Shown here: positions 29,285-39,319 of the stretch, in pieces
How the letters are laid out: each line of letters starts with the position of its first letter
How positions within the stretch are numbered: the first letter of the stretch is position 1
Assembly (NCBI GenBank): GCA_016125085.1
Contig: WGMM01000031.1
Coordinates: 124,001 to 188,000, forward strand
Direction of reading: 5' to 3'
DNA length: 64,000 bases
Source of the DNA: a bacterium
GTDB lineage: Bacteria > Planctomycetota > Planctomycetia > Isosphaerales > Isosphaeraceae
Notes under the pieces: generated by a model
The model's input: the letters and a program-made list of their open reading frames with translations, nothing else
Databases searched by the model: none
What the model was told of the DNA's origin: nothing
Translations under genes and position numbers: made by a program

Positions 29285-30285
29285 GCGAGCACCTCAAGTT
29301 TCGTGCCTTCCGTCGGGCTTACGTTGACTTTCTTCGCCGCCGCTGGCAATAACACGGTCATCCCATGATGAATTTCAAGCGTTTCCCGCCCGTTGCCGCT
29401 CGTGATTTCGCCACGACCACCGACAATGACGAGAATCGTGAATCTGCGGCCATCAGGATCTCCCAGATCGATCGGACGATCCAAGATCCAGCGGTCGACG
29501 GCGAAATACCGGGTACTGACCAGGTTTTCGTGGACGGCTTCCGCATTTTCCGACGCGATCCTCTCAGGCTCCACCGGTCCGACTGGCCCGCGGGCGAAAT
29601 CGGTCGCCGCCAGTGCCTCTTCCGGATGCAGCTTGCGTGGCTTGCCGTCCGGCCCGATGCGGCCCCAGTCATCGACCCGGAACGTTGCGTCCGACATCTG
29701 CTGAATTTCGGCCAGCAACACGCCTGCTCCGATCGCATGCACGGTGCCGGCAGGAATGTGAATGAAATCGCCCGGGCGTGGCTCGAAGCTGTGTACGAGC
29801 GGCTCCACAGTTCCTGTACGCATTGCCGCGGCGAACGCCTCTCGAGTCGTCCCAGGCACCAGCCCGGCATAGATTCGACTTCCCGGCTCGGCGGCCAGCA
29901 CGTACCAGGCCTCGTTCTTGCCGTTATCGCCGGCGATCTTCCGTGCCAGTTCGTCGTCCGGATGCACTTGAAGAGAAAGGACATTCTGGGCGTCGAGAAA
30001 TTTGATCAAGAGGGGAAACTGGCCTGAACCCTCCGCGGCAATTTCATCGCCGAGCAACTCTCGCGGCGAATCCCGGACAAGATCCTTCAAAGAAACACCC
30101 GCCAGTTCGGGCGGCCAGGAGACCACGGAACACCCCTGGGCATGATCCGCCAGTTCCCAGCTTTCGGCATAATCGGATTCCGGACCGATCCGCTTCCCGA
30201 GGACGGTGTTCAATCTTCTGCCGCCCCAGAGAATACGCTTGAGGATCGGCTCGAAGACGATGGGAGTGGCGAGATTTTCGTGCAT
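29257..30285 (-). CDS. manA: Mannose-6-phosphate isomerase, class I
   Basis: FEPILKRILWGGRRL; PLLIKFLDAQNVLSLQVHPDDELA; KNEAWYVLAAEPGSRIYAG; FIHIPAGTVHAIG. ATG at 30285. Confidence 0.92.
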   Translation of the reverse strand: MHENLATPIVFEPILKRILWGGRRLNTVLGKRIGPESDYAESWELADHAQGCSVVSWPPELAGVSLKDLVRDSPRELLGDEIAAEGSGQFPLLIKFLDAQNVLSLQVHPDDELARKIAGDNGKNEAWYVLAAEPGSRIYAGLVPGTTREAFAAAMRTGTVEPLVHSFEPRPGDFIHIPAGTVHAIGAGVLLAEIQQMSDATFRVDDWGRIGPDGKPRKLHPEEALAATDFARGPVGPVEPERIASENAEAVHENLVSTRYFAVDRWILDRPIDLGDPDGRRFTILVIVGGRGEITSGNGRETLEIHHGMTVLLPAAAKKVNVSPTEGTKLEVLACTVPSKTV

Positions 30286-30617
30286 GTTGCGATGACTCGG
30301 TTCGATCCTTCGAGATTTCCGGACATTTCCGTGACGCATCCTACCAGAATCCAAGTACGACTCGCCATGTCGGGGCACAGGTGGCATCCGATGCGAATCA
30401 CCTCGAAAGTCATAGCACCGAAGATCACTTTATTGGCCATTTCGAGCCTGAGTTGACCTGCCCCGCGCGATCGGCGATAATCTTGGTGGTTCCCTCCTCC
30501 TTCTCATCACTCGGCATCCGAAATTCGATCCTGCGCGACACTTGCCGTCCTCAGGCCATTTTCGCCGTGATCGATTCGCCCGCGAACCGTCCCCTGCCCG
30601 ATTCGGAGCCACGTCAC

Positions 30618-33182
30618 ATGCGACTTTTCAGAACCGTCATCGGATACCCCATTCTGGCTGCGATGGCGTCCATCGCTTTCGTGTCGAACGCTTACGGAAG
30701 CGATACAGGCGGAAACGAAATTCGCGTTCGCGTCTTCGAAGGCCTGCCCGCGAAGTGGGACGCAAAAACGCCCGATCGACCTGCTGAAGACTCATGGACC
30801 GGCAACCTGTTCGGATTCGTGAGAATCCCCAAAAAATATGCCGGGCGTGGCGAAATCGTCGACCGCAAGGCTCCGTTCCTTCAAGTCGCCGAGTTCGAAC
30901 GCGCCTACCCTGCGGGAAAATACCGCGTCTTCGTTCGCAGCCGGGCCCGTTCGTTCTTCCGTGTCGACGGCCAGACGCTTGCCGAAACGAAGACGATTTC
31001 GCCCAACGCGAGCGGCCACGAAGACGTGCCGCCCGTTGCGATGCCCAGGGACCACCGATGGATGGCTCTTGAGACGAATTCGCAGGAGATCACGCTGGAT
31101 TGGACCAGCGACGGCAAGCCGCACCGCTTCGAACTGGCCTCGGTCATCGGCGACAAGAACACCAGGCCCGAAACCGGGCAAATGCTCGTCGCCATGCTGC
31201 CGGCGGAAGGCGGCGACGGCCTGCCCCGCCTGATGGGCCCGGCGCAGGCGCCCGAAGTGGAGCTGACCGACACCGCCTGGAATGCATTCCGCATCGCTGA
31301 AGAAGACAGGATCGCCGCGATCGAATCCGCCCAGCGGCAGCTCGCTTACCGGACCGAATCCGCCTACTGGTCGACCAGGCACGAACTGGCCCGATCGATG
31401 ACCAAACCAACGGCAGGAGATCCGAACGAGCCGGTTTCACGAGTGATCGACCGACTGATTCTCGCTTCATCCCCGAATCGCAAGCCGCCCCGGCCCATAG
31501 ACGACCACGCCTTTCTCAGACGCGTTCACCTGGATATCGTCGGCCAGGTGCCTACCCCCGCAGAGCAGCGTGCCTTTTTCGCCGACGGATCATCCGACCG
31601 TCGCAGCCGATGGATCGACCGGCTTCTGAACGATCCCCGCCGGGCGGACGCCTGGATGGGCTACTGGCTCGACGTTCTGGCCGAAAATCCGGGTATCCTC
31701 AAACCGACGCTCAACAACACTGGTCCATTTCGGACGTTCGTCTACGAATCGTTCCGCGATAATCTTCCGATGGACCGGTTCGTGACTCAGCTCGTTCGCA
31801 TGGAAGGCAGCGTGCTGGGCGGCGGTGCGGCCGGTTTCTCGATGGCCAGTCAGAACGATTCGCCGATGGCGGCCAAGGCCCACATCATCGCCAAGGCCTT
31901 TCTGGCCAGCGAAATGAAGTGTGCCCGCTGCCACGACGCCCCCAAACACCCCTATGAACAGTCCGACCTGTTCGAACTGGCCGCCCTTCTGGCGGGCAAA
32001 CCCGTGGAAGTGCCGAAGACGAGTGCCGTAGTCGTGACTCCCGGCGCTCGGGTGCCTGCGATTTCGATCAGCCTGGAGCCAGGCGATTCGCTCGAACCGC
32101 GCTGGAGCCTTTCCGACATTTCACCGGAGAACCTGCCCGATAATGTGCTGCCCCCGAATGCCACGACGCGTGACCGTCTTGCGGCCCTGATCACCTGGCC
32201 CGGCAATCGCCGGTTCGCCCGCGTGATCGTGAACCGCGTCTGGGCCGTTCGCACCGGGAGGCCTTTCGTCGACCCTGTCGACGACTGGGACACGAAGCAG
32301 GAAAAGCGGTTCGAAGCGGCGCTCGACGAACTGGCCGACGACTTCGTACGCAGTGGTTACGATCTCGTGCACCTCGACCGGGCCATCCTCAACACCGACT
32401 ATTATCAGGGCGCGACGACCGACCAGGACGCACCTGACGCCCCACTCGGCCCGGCCCGGCGGCGGATGTCGGCCGAACAGCTCGTCGACAGCCTTTTCGC
32501 GGTCAGCGGCAAGAGCTTCGACTGCGAAGAACTATGCCTTGACCCTGAAGGCCGCAGGCCCGCCAAGGAGTTCATCAGCCTTGGCCATCCTCGCAGAGCC
32601 TGGGAAATGACAGCCGCTTCGAACGAGCGCGACCGCCCTGCACTTGGGCTGCCTGCCGCGACGCAGATCACTGACCTGATGCAGGCCTTCGGCTGGCGCG
32701 ACGCCCGTCAGGACCCGCTGACGAGTCGCGACGCGACCGTCACGCCACTTCAGCCTGGCATCCTCGCGACCGGCTTGATCCATACCCGGATCGCACGTCT
32801 TTCGGACGACAACCGCCTTACGGAAATCGCACTCTCGGCGGAATCGATCGACGACCTGGCTGACCGGGCGACGATGGCGATTCTCTCGCGACCAGCTTGC
32901 GATTCCGAACGTGACGAGGCCCGGAAACTGTTCGCGACGAGCTACCCTGGCAGACTCGTCGCCGGTGCGAAGCCCCTCGATAAATCGCCCCGCAGCCACC
33001 GTCAGCGAGTCAGCTGGTCGAACCACCTGAGCCCGCGCGCGACCGAAATCCAGATTGAGGAAGAAGCTCTGGTGCGTGCCGGCGATCCGCCGACGCCGCG
33101 GCTGAAGGCCGAATTCCGTGAGATTTTCGAAGACTGGGCCTGGGCCATGCTCAACAGCCCGGAGTTTCTCTTCCTGCCCTGA
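30618..33182 (+). CDS. DUF1549/DUF1553 domain protein
   Basis: IDDHAFLRRVHLDIVGQVPTPAEQRAF; CARCHDAPKHPYEQSDLFELAA; RRMSAEQLVDSLFAVSGK. ATG at 30618. Confidence 0.92.
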   Translation: MRLFRTVIGYPILAAMASIAFVSNAYGSDTGGNEIRVRVFEGLPAKWDAKTPDRPAEDSWTGNLFGFVRIPKKYAGRGEIVDRKAPFLQVAEFERAYPAGKYRVFVRSRARSFFRVDGQTLAETKTISPNASGHEDVPPVAMPRDHRWMALETNSQEITLDWTSDGKPHRFELASVIGDKNTRPETGQMLVAMLPAEGGDGLPRLMGPAQAPEVELTDTAWNAFRIAEEDRIAAIESAQRQLAYRTESAYWSTRHELARSMTKPTAGDPNEPVSRVIDRLILASSPNRKPPRPIDDHAFLRRVHLDIVGQVPTPAEQRAFFADGSSDRRSRWIDRLLNDPRRADAWMGYWLDVLAENPGILKPTLNNTGPFRTFVYESFRDNLPMDRFVTQLVRMEGSVLGGGAAGFSMASQNDSPMAAKAHIIAKAFLASEMKCARCHDAPKHPYEQSDLFELAALLAGKPVEVPKTSAVVVTPGARVPAISISLEPGDSLEPRWSLSDISPENLPDNVLPPNATTRDRLAALITWPGNRRFARVIVNRVWAVRTGRPFVDPVDDWDTKQEKRFEAALDELADDFVRSGYDLVHLDRAILNTDYYQGATTDQDAPDAPLGPARRRMSAEQLVDSLFAVSGKSFDCEELCLDPEGRRPAKEFISLGHPRRAWEMTAASNERDRPALGLPAATQITDLMQAFGWRDARQDPLTSRDATVTPLQPGILATGLIHTRIARLSDDNRLTEIALSAESIDDLADRATMAILSRPACDSERDEARKLFATSYPGRLVAGAKPLDKSPRSHRQRVSWSNHLSPRATEIQIEEEALVRAGDPPTPRLKAEFREIFEDWAWAMLNSPEFLFLP

Positions 33183-33230
33183 TTCGCTCCGAATCGCTTC
33201 TACCGGAACACCGCCTGGAGGCTCTCGCCG

Positions 33231-34553
33231 ATGTCCGAATCCGAACTCTTACGCAAAATCGACTCGCAGTGGTCGCCCAACCGGCGTCAGTGGCTCGGCT
33301 CTTGCGCCGCCGGGGCACTGGCGTCTTCCGCGGTAAAGTCCGCCCTGGCGGCCGAGCCTGAAATTCTGGGCAAGGCCGATTCCTGCATCTTTCTCTGGCT
33401 GGGCGGCGGTGCGGCGCAGATCGACACCTTCGACCCGAAGAAAAAGGGCGATCTCAAGAAAACGCCTGGCGCAGCCTACGACTCGATCGAAACGGCCATC
33501 TCGGGAGTGCGTCTGTGCGAACACCTCCCTCGCACGGCGACCTTGCTGGACCGCTGCGTGCCGATCCGCACACTGCATCACAAGGTGATCGACGAACACG
33601 GCATCGCGACGAATATCGTCCACACCGGCCGTCCCACCAGCGAGACGATCGTCTATCCCTCAATAGGCTCGATCGTGGCGAATCAACTTGGCCCCAGGTC
33701 CGAAAACGTTCCCGCCTATGTCCTGATCGGATATCCGAACATCAGCCGCGGTCCGGGTTTTCTCGGTTCGAAGGCCGGATATGTGTACCTCACCGATACG
33801 AAATCAGGCCCTGCGGGGCTCGCACCGCCAGCGGATCTTTCGGCGGATCGCAGGGCCCGGCGCGACGCCCTGCTGGCACGTTACCAGTCGAACGCCCTGG
33901 CCGGGGCGAAGGGCGAAACCTCACTGGCCGATTACGTGGCCGCAGCGCGGATTTCGCAACGCCTCGCCGGAGAAGATTTCGGGAAGGTCTTCCGGCTAGA
34001 GACCGAGCCGGCCGATCTTCGGGAAAGCTACGGCGGCGAATTCGGTCAAAGGTGCCTTCTGGCTCGCCGGCTGGTCGAGGCAGGCGTGCGGTTCGTCGAG
34101 GTTTCCCACAACCTGAACTTCATCAACGGTACAGGCTGGGACACGCACAACGACGGCCAGAAGAAGCAGCATATTCTGATCCGCGAACTGGACAACGCCC
34201 TGGCCGGCCTGATCGAAGACCTTCAGCGCCGCGGACGGCTCGACAAGACGCTCATCGCTCTCGGCACGGAGTTCGGCCGCCCGGCCGAGTTCGACTCCGG
34301 CGGCGGCCGGGGCCATCAATCCACGGCTTTCAGCGTGATTCTGGCAGGCGGTGGCCTGCGCACCGGGCAAATCGTCGGCACGACGGACGATCTGGCGAAG
34401 AAAATCGTCGACGAACCGGTAAGCGTGCCCGACTACCATGCCACGATTCTGGCGGCGCTCGGAATATCCTCGCGAATCGAACTCAAGGCCGGCGAACGGC
34501 CCGTGCCGATCACCGAAGGCGGCCGGCCGATCCGCAAGCTGTTCGACACCTGA
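33231..34553 (+). CDS. DUF1501 domain protein
   Basis: SCIFLWLGGGAAQIDTFDPKK...TPGAAYDSIETAISGVRLCEHLPRTA; GTEFGRPAEFDSGGGRGHQSTAFSVILAGGGLRTGQIVG. Confidence 0.93.
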   Translation: MSESELLRKIDSQWSPNRRQWLGSCAAGALASSAVKSALAAEPEILGKADSCIFLWLGGGAAQIDTFDPKKKGDLKKTPGAAYDSIETAISGVRLCEHLPRTATLLDRCVPIRTLHHKVIDEHGIATNIVHTGRPTSETIVYPSIGSIVANQLGPRSENVPAYVLIGYPNISRGPGFLGSKAGYVYLTDTKSGPAGLAPPADLSADRRARRDALLARYQSNALAGAKGETSLADYVAAARISQRLAGEDFGKVFRLETEPADLRESYGGEFGQRCLLARRLVEAGVRFVEVSHNLNFINGTGWDTHNDGQKKQHILIRELDNALAGLIEDLQRRGRLDKTLIALGTEFGRPAEFDSGGGRGHQSTAFSVILAGGGLRTGQIVGTTDDLAKKIVDEPVSVPDYHATILAALGISSRIELKAGERPVPITEGGRPIRKLFDT

Positions 34554-34557
34554 GCCA

Positions 34558-34600
34558 CGGGGGGGACAGTGCGAATTCACGGACTTTCGGAGTTCCCCGG
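34558..34600. repeat. REP-like palindromic element (single copy in window)
   Basis: GGGGGACAGTGCGAATTCACGGACTTTCGGAGTTCCCCGG. Outer 7-bp stem 34561-34567/34592-34598 with nested small hairpins, starting 5 bp after a stop codon. Confidence 0.55.
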
Positions 34601-34756
34601 CATATGGCGCCTTGACCACATCCGGAATACCGAATTACGATTGAAGAAGCACGAAAGCTGTTCCACCCTGAAACGCCGGAACATGGACACATCGACCGGC
34701 CAGCCACTGGCCGATCGAAGCCAGATTCGTTCCTATCGATCGAGGAAGTCAATCCC

Positions 34757-35917
34757 ATGCTGCGCTGGTTCCTGATCGCCGTTCTGGTCGCCGGCTTCGC
34801 CATGGCTGCCGTCATCGCGCCGCAGATGATATCGAGTTCGAATCGGGCGACGGACGACCTGAAATTCCCGACGATCACGGGCGAAAACGCAGGCCCGCTG
34901 CCGGTCGCCTCGGTTGATCATGAGCCGACCCATGCCTTCGAACCGATGCCGCAGAACGCTGAAGGGACTCACGTCTGGAAGATCTCGAACACCGGCAAGG
35001 CGGACCTGGAACTGACAAAGGGCCCATCGACCTGCTCCTGCACGATCGCCAACTTCAAGAACGAAGAATCGAAGTATGTGCTCAAGCCTGGCGAATCGAC
35101 GGAAATCGAGTTGAAATGGGAAACCCGATCGAACAATGGCGAATTCAAGAAGTCGGCCAGCGTGTTGACGAACGATCCTTATAAACCGTCGATCGACTTC
35201 GTCGTCCAGGGGATCGTTCGCCCCGCGGTGATGGTGCTGCCGCCCGAACAGGTCGTGAACTTCAATAACGTATCGAACGACCATGTCAACTCTTACGATC
35301 TCGTGATCTACACCTCGGACTTTCCGCAACTGAAAGTCACGAAAGTCAGTTCTTCGAAGCCCGAATACATCGAAACTTCCGTTCAGCCACTAAGCGAAGA
35401 CGAACGGCAGAAGATCATGGATCAGCGGGCCCAGTTCAATCAGAAGGAACCGATCTTCGGCCACAAGGTGATCGTGTCTCTCAAAACCGGCATGCCGGTT
35501 GGCCTGTTCAGCGAAGAGGTTTCGATCTCGACTGACCACCCGAATCCCAAGCAGGGGCCGTTGAAAGTACTCCTCTCCGGCAAGATGACCGGCCCGATCG
35601 GCTGCTATCCTGAAGTGTTGCGGATGAGCCAGGTCCAGGCGGATAAAGGTGCCACGATGCTGGCCAATCTGGTCGTCAGGGACAAGAAACCCGTGAAATT
35701 TGAGGTTGTCGCGAAACCGGAAGGCGTTAATGTGAATATCGCTCCCGCCGATCCGGCGAAGGGTGCCGAATCGGCCGGCCGTTATCGAATGACGGTCGAT
35801 ATTCCGGCTGGAACCAAGCCTGGTGCGATAGAAGGCCCGATCGTTCTCAAAACGGACCATCCGAACGCCACGGAGATATCGGTTCCGATTCAGGCGATTG
35901 TGCTCGGTACGAAGTGA
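34757..35917 (+). CDS. DUF1573 domain protein
   Basis: HVWKISNTGKADLELTKGPSTCSCTIANF...LKPGESTEIELKWETRSNNGEFKKSASVLTNDP. Confidence 0.88.
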   Translation: MLRWFLIAVLVAGFAMAAVIAPQMISSSNRATDDLKFPTITGENAGPLPVASVDHEPTHAFEPMPQNAEGTHVWKISNTGKADLELTKGPSTCSCTIANFKNEESKYVLKPGESTEIELKWETRSNNGEFKKSASVLTNDPYKPSIDFVVQGIVRPAVMVLPPEQVVNFNNVSNDHVNSYDLVIYTSDFPQLKVTKVSSSKPEYIETSVQPLSEDERQKIMDQRAQFNQKEPIFGHKVIVSLKTGMPVGLFSEEVSISTDHPNPKQGPLKVLLSGKMTGPIGCYPEVLRMSQVQADKGATMLANLVVRDKKPVKFEVVAKPEGVNVNIAPADPAKGAESAGRYRMTVDIPAGTKPGAIEGPIVLKTDHPNATEISVPIQAIVLGTK

Positions 35918-36018
35918 CTGTACCCTTCTCGGGTTCGGACGAGGTTCGTTGACGGACAGTTCGATGGTCCGGACCGAAGCTGTCCGGGCATGGCGTCGAA
36001 CGAAGCTAAGGACCGGCT

Positions 36019-37689
36019 ATGTCGATGATCCGAAGGCGTTTCAGAGGAGCGGTTTTGATTTTTTCGGCCCTGATTCTGGCAGGGTGCGGTTCGAATTCCG
36101 CACCTCCGGAACCGGCCGTCAAGACATCGAACGAACCTAAAACCGGGCGGCAGCCCGAATCGACTGCGGGTGTTACCGAGAAGGCGGATTCCAGCAAAAC
36201 GGATGACGGCATCGGTGCGAATGACTGGCGGAATCCCGCAGCCGTGCTGCTCATCTCGGGCGAACAGAGCGGCTATCTTGAGCCTTGCGGCTGCACTTCC
36301 GGCCAGCTCGGCGGGCTGATTCGCCGCTACGAAATGCGTCATAGACTGACTCAGCGAGGCTGGAACGTCGTCGGAGTCGATCTCGGCACGCTGATCAAGG
36401 ATCCCGGCGCATCCCTCGGCGGTCTGGAACAGACGAAAATCAAATTCACCGTCGCCCTCCGTGCTCTCAAGGCGATGAATTACGACGCGATCGCGCTGTC
36501 CGCTTCCGACCTCAAACTGGGAACTCTGGAAGTCCTCGGGCAATACCTGAACCTGGGCGATTCGCCCCGGATTCTGGGCGCCAACGTGAAGCCGACGGCC
36601 GGTTTCGAGCAGACGATCGTGCCCTCCCGGATCGCCGCGGCGGGCGACAAAAAGATCGGTATCACGGCCGTGCTCGCGCCGGAGAGCCTGGAACAGATCA
36701 ACGACCCGACCCTGCCGGACCTGCTGACGGTCACGTCACCTTCCGAAGCGCTCAAGACCGTCGCGCCGCAATTAGCATCTTCCAGCGATTGGCAAGTCCT
36801 TCTGGTTCAAGGCCCGCCGGATCTGGCCACGAAGTTGGCCGCCGAGTTCCCGATATTTGACGTCGTCGTCGCTTCGAGCGTTTATGAAGACCCGAAAGCG
36901 GACGCGGACGTGGCCAACGGGGGCAAGACCCTGATCGTCAATGTCGGCAAGAAGGGCAAATACAATGGCATCGTCGGCTTTTTCGCCGACCCGAACGCAG
37001 CGCCCAAATATCAGAAGATCACTCTGGGTACGAAATTCGACAGTCCCGGGGCGGGCGAACCGATCCGCAAGCTGATCGACGAAGATTTTCAGGCCGAACT
37101 CAAATCAGCCGGAGTCGTGGAGAATTTTCCCCGACGTTCGCATTTGTCGGCCGTCCCCGGATCGACATTCGTCGGCGCGGGAGCGTGTAAGCAGTGCCAT
37201 CCGAACACTTATGCCAAATGGCTTACCTCGAAGCATTCGCACGCATACGAACCGCTGACGAACGTGAAACGGAACCGTGAGTTCGACGCCGAATGCATCA
37301 CGTGTCACACAACCGGGTTCGAATACGAAAGCGGCTGGGTTTCGGCGGAGAAGACGCCTTATCTCAAAGGCAATCAGTGCGAAAACTGCCATGGGCCGGC
37401 GTCGCTTCACGTTTCGGACCCCGACAACACCAAATTCCGTAAAGCCCTGGCTTTGACATCCGAATCGGCGGACAAGAACATGCTTTGCATCCGCTGCCAC
37501 GACGCCGACAATTCGCCGAAGTTCGCCTTCTCGACATTCTGGCCCCAGATCATGCACAAGGGGCTGGACAAATACGACAACCCCAAAGTGCATAAAGGTC
37601 TGGACGCTCAGGACATCGCTCGACTCCAGAAAGCCCTGCTCGCCGACCAGAATCCGAAGGACAATGGTGTCCGCAAGACAACTTACTGA
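36019..37689 (+). CDS. Lipoprotein with phosphoesterase/5'-nucleotidase-like N-terminal region and multiheme cytochrome c C-terminal region
   Basis: Lipobox LAGC; GYLEPCGCTSGQLGGLIRRYE; four CxxCH motifs (CKQCH, CITCH, CENCH, CIRCH). Confidence 0.85.
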   Translation: MSMIRRRFRGAVLIFSALILAGCGSNSAPPEPAVKTSNEPKTGRQPESTAGVTEKADSSKTDDGIGANDWRNPAAVLLISGEQSGYLEPCGCTSGQLGGLIRRYEMRHRLTQRGWNVVGVDLGTLIKDPGASLGGLEQTKIKFTVALRALKAMNYDAIALSASDLKLGTLEVLGQYLNLGDSPRILGANVKPTAGFEQTIVPSRIAAAGDKKIGITAVLAPESLEQINDPTLPDLLTVTSPSEALKTVAPQLASSSDWQVLLVQGPPDLATKLAAEFPIFDVVVASSVYEDPKADADVANGGKTLIVNVGKKGKYNGIVGFFADPNAAPKYQKITLGTKFDSPGAGEPIRKLIDEDFQAELKSAGVVENFPRRSHLSAVPGSTFVGAGACKQCHPNTYAKWLTSKHSHAYEPLTNVKRNREFDAECITCHTTGFEYESGWVSAEKTPYLKGNQCENCHGPASLHVSDPDNTKFRKALALTSESADKNMLCIRCHDADNSPKFAFSTFWPQIMHKGLDKYDNPKVHKGLDAQDIARLQKALLADQNPKDNGVRKTTY

Positions 37690-37706
37690 ACGAAGTCAGG
37701 AACAGT

Positions 37707-38054
37707 ATGAGCGCTGAAACGAACCGATTCTCCCGGCTGGTTTCGAAATACAGGGCCGACCATCAGCATCCGGTCAACCATGTTCTGCACGTTTTCGTCG
37801 GCTGGCCAATGGTTGCCGTCGCTCTGTTCCTGCTGCCTTTCCGGCCGCTTCTTTCAGTAGGGCTCGTCATCGGGGCCTATGCGTTCATGTTCACCGGGCA
37901 CTTCGTGTTCGAAAAGAACATTCCCACGATTCTCAAGCACCCGACGACACCGTTCGTGATCGCCTGGGCCGTCATCAAGGGCATCGGTCGCGGATCGCTC
38001 AAGCCCGTGATCGGTACGGCGAACGATTCCGAATCGGTCGATCGAGTCTCTTGA
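37707..38054 (+). CDS. DUF962 / Mpo1-like membrane protein
   Basis: YRADHQHPVNHVLHVFVGWPM...FTGHFVFEKNIPTILKHP. Confidence 0.82.
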   Translation: MSAETNRFSRLVSKYRADHQHPVNHVLHVFVGWPMVAVALFLLPFRPLLSVGLVIGAYAFMFTGHFVFEKNIPTILKHPTTPFVIAWAVIKGIGRGSLKPVIGTANDSESVDRVS

Positions 38055-38132
38055 CCCTTCCCTCCGGGCACGGTAGCATACGTTTCGCAAGTTGACGACA
38101 GTTCACTCATCGCATGATGGTCCCCAATTCCG

Positions 38133-38480
38133 ATGCCTGATCCCAAACCGCTCGAAACCATCAAGTACGACGATTTCGGCAAGATCGATCTCCGGGTCGC
38201 CAAGGTGCTCGAAGCCCGGCCCCACCCGAACGCGGACAAGCTGATGCTGCTGCAGGTCGACCTTGGCGACGTGCAAAAGCAGATCGTGGCCGGCATTCGG
38301 GCCCACTATACGCCGGAGCAGCTCGTCGGCCGCCGGATCATCATCGTGAACAACCTGGAACCGGCCATGCTGCGGGGCGAAACTTCCAATGGCATGCTCC
38401 TGGCTGCCAGTTCAGGCGAGAAGGTCGTCCTGCTCCAGCCGGACGATCCCGAGGCTTTGCCCGGCAGTCGTGTGAAGTGA
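38133..38480 (+). CDS. Free-standing MetRS C-terminal / tRNA-binding (EMAP-II/CsaA-like) domain protein
   Basis: YDDFGKIDLRVAKVLEARPHPNADKLMLLQVDLGDVQKQIVAGIRAHYTPEQLVGRRIIIVNNLEPAMLRGETSNGMLLAAS. Confidence 0.92.
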   Translation: MPDPKPLETIKYDDFGKIDLRVAKVLEARPHPNADKLMLLQVDLGDVQKQIVAGIRAHYTPEQLVGRRIIIVNNLEPAMLRGETSNGMLLAASSGEKVVLLQPDDPEALPGSRVK

Positions 38481-38530
38481 ACTGAACCGGCTCCGAACAG
38501 CGAACACGACGATTTGAGGCCACGAACGAC

Positions 38531-39283
38531 ATGGCATTCGCGACGATAAGCTACTTCAGCCGCTCGCTCAAGAAAGCCTCTACCTTCAATATCGTTTTCC
38601 CGGCCGATTCGCCGGATATCAAGCGTCCCTGGGCCGTGTACTACCTGCTGCACGGCCTTTCGGACGATCATTCGATCTGGATGCGCCGAACTTCGATCGA
38701 ACGGTACGTCGCCGGACTCCCGCTGGCGGTGGTCATGCCTGACGGCGGCCGCGGCTGGTACTCGAACGCCCAACAGGGCGATGCTTACGAAGACGACCTG
38801 GTGAAGGATATCGTCGGACTGGTGGATTCGACCTTTCCCGTGAAAGCGTCCCCAGCTGGACGGGCCATCGGGGGGCTTTCGATGGGTGGTTACGGAGCGG
38901 TCAAAGTCGGTCTCAAGCACCCGGACATTTTCGGCAGCGTCAATTCCCATTCGGGCGCTCTGGGCATGCTTCACAATGTCACGGAAGCGAAAAAACTCAG
39001 CCCCGAGTTCGAACGTATTTTCGGGCCCATGCCCAAAGACGGTCCGGAAGATCCATTCGCGATCGTAAAGAACATGGATCACGGCAAGATCCCCCCGATA
39101 CTCATCGACTGCGGCACGGAAGATTTTCTCATCGAGCAGAACCGCGCGTTCCACAAGCATCTCGATTCGCTGCACATTCGACATGAATACAAGGAATTCC
39201 CGGGTGCCCATAATTGGGAATACTGGGACCTGCACGTTCGCGAGGCAATCGCGTTTCACGTCAAGAACCTCGGCCTGAAATGA
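38531..39283 (+). CDS. Esterase D-type alpha/beta hydrolase
   Basis: YYLLHGLSDDHSIW; nucleophile elbow IGGLSMGGYGA; C-terminal FPGAHNWEYWD. Confidence 0.88.
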   Translation: MAFATISYFSRSLKKASTFNIVFPADSPDIKRPWAVYYLLHGLSDDHSIWMRRTSIERYVAGLPLAVVMPDGGRGWYSNAQQGDAYEDDLVKDIVGLVDSTFPVKASPAGRAIGGLSMGGYGAVKVGLKHPDIFGSVNSHSGALGMLHNVTEAKKLSPEFERIFGPMPKDGPEDPFAIVKNMDHGKIPPILIDCGTEDFLIEQNRAFHKHLDSLHIRHEYKEFPGAHNWEYWDLHVREAIAFHVKNLGLK

Positions 39284-39319
39284 GCTGAATCTGAACTTAT
39301 CGAAAGCACGGGTATCGGC

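Noticed and set aside
36084-36103. GTGCGG-TTCGAATT-CCGCAC resembling a tRNA T-arm
   Set aside because: It encodes the residues around a lipobox (LAGCGSNSAPP) of the cytochrome gene, and no acceptor, D or anticodon arms are found at suitable distances.
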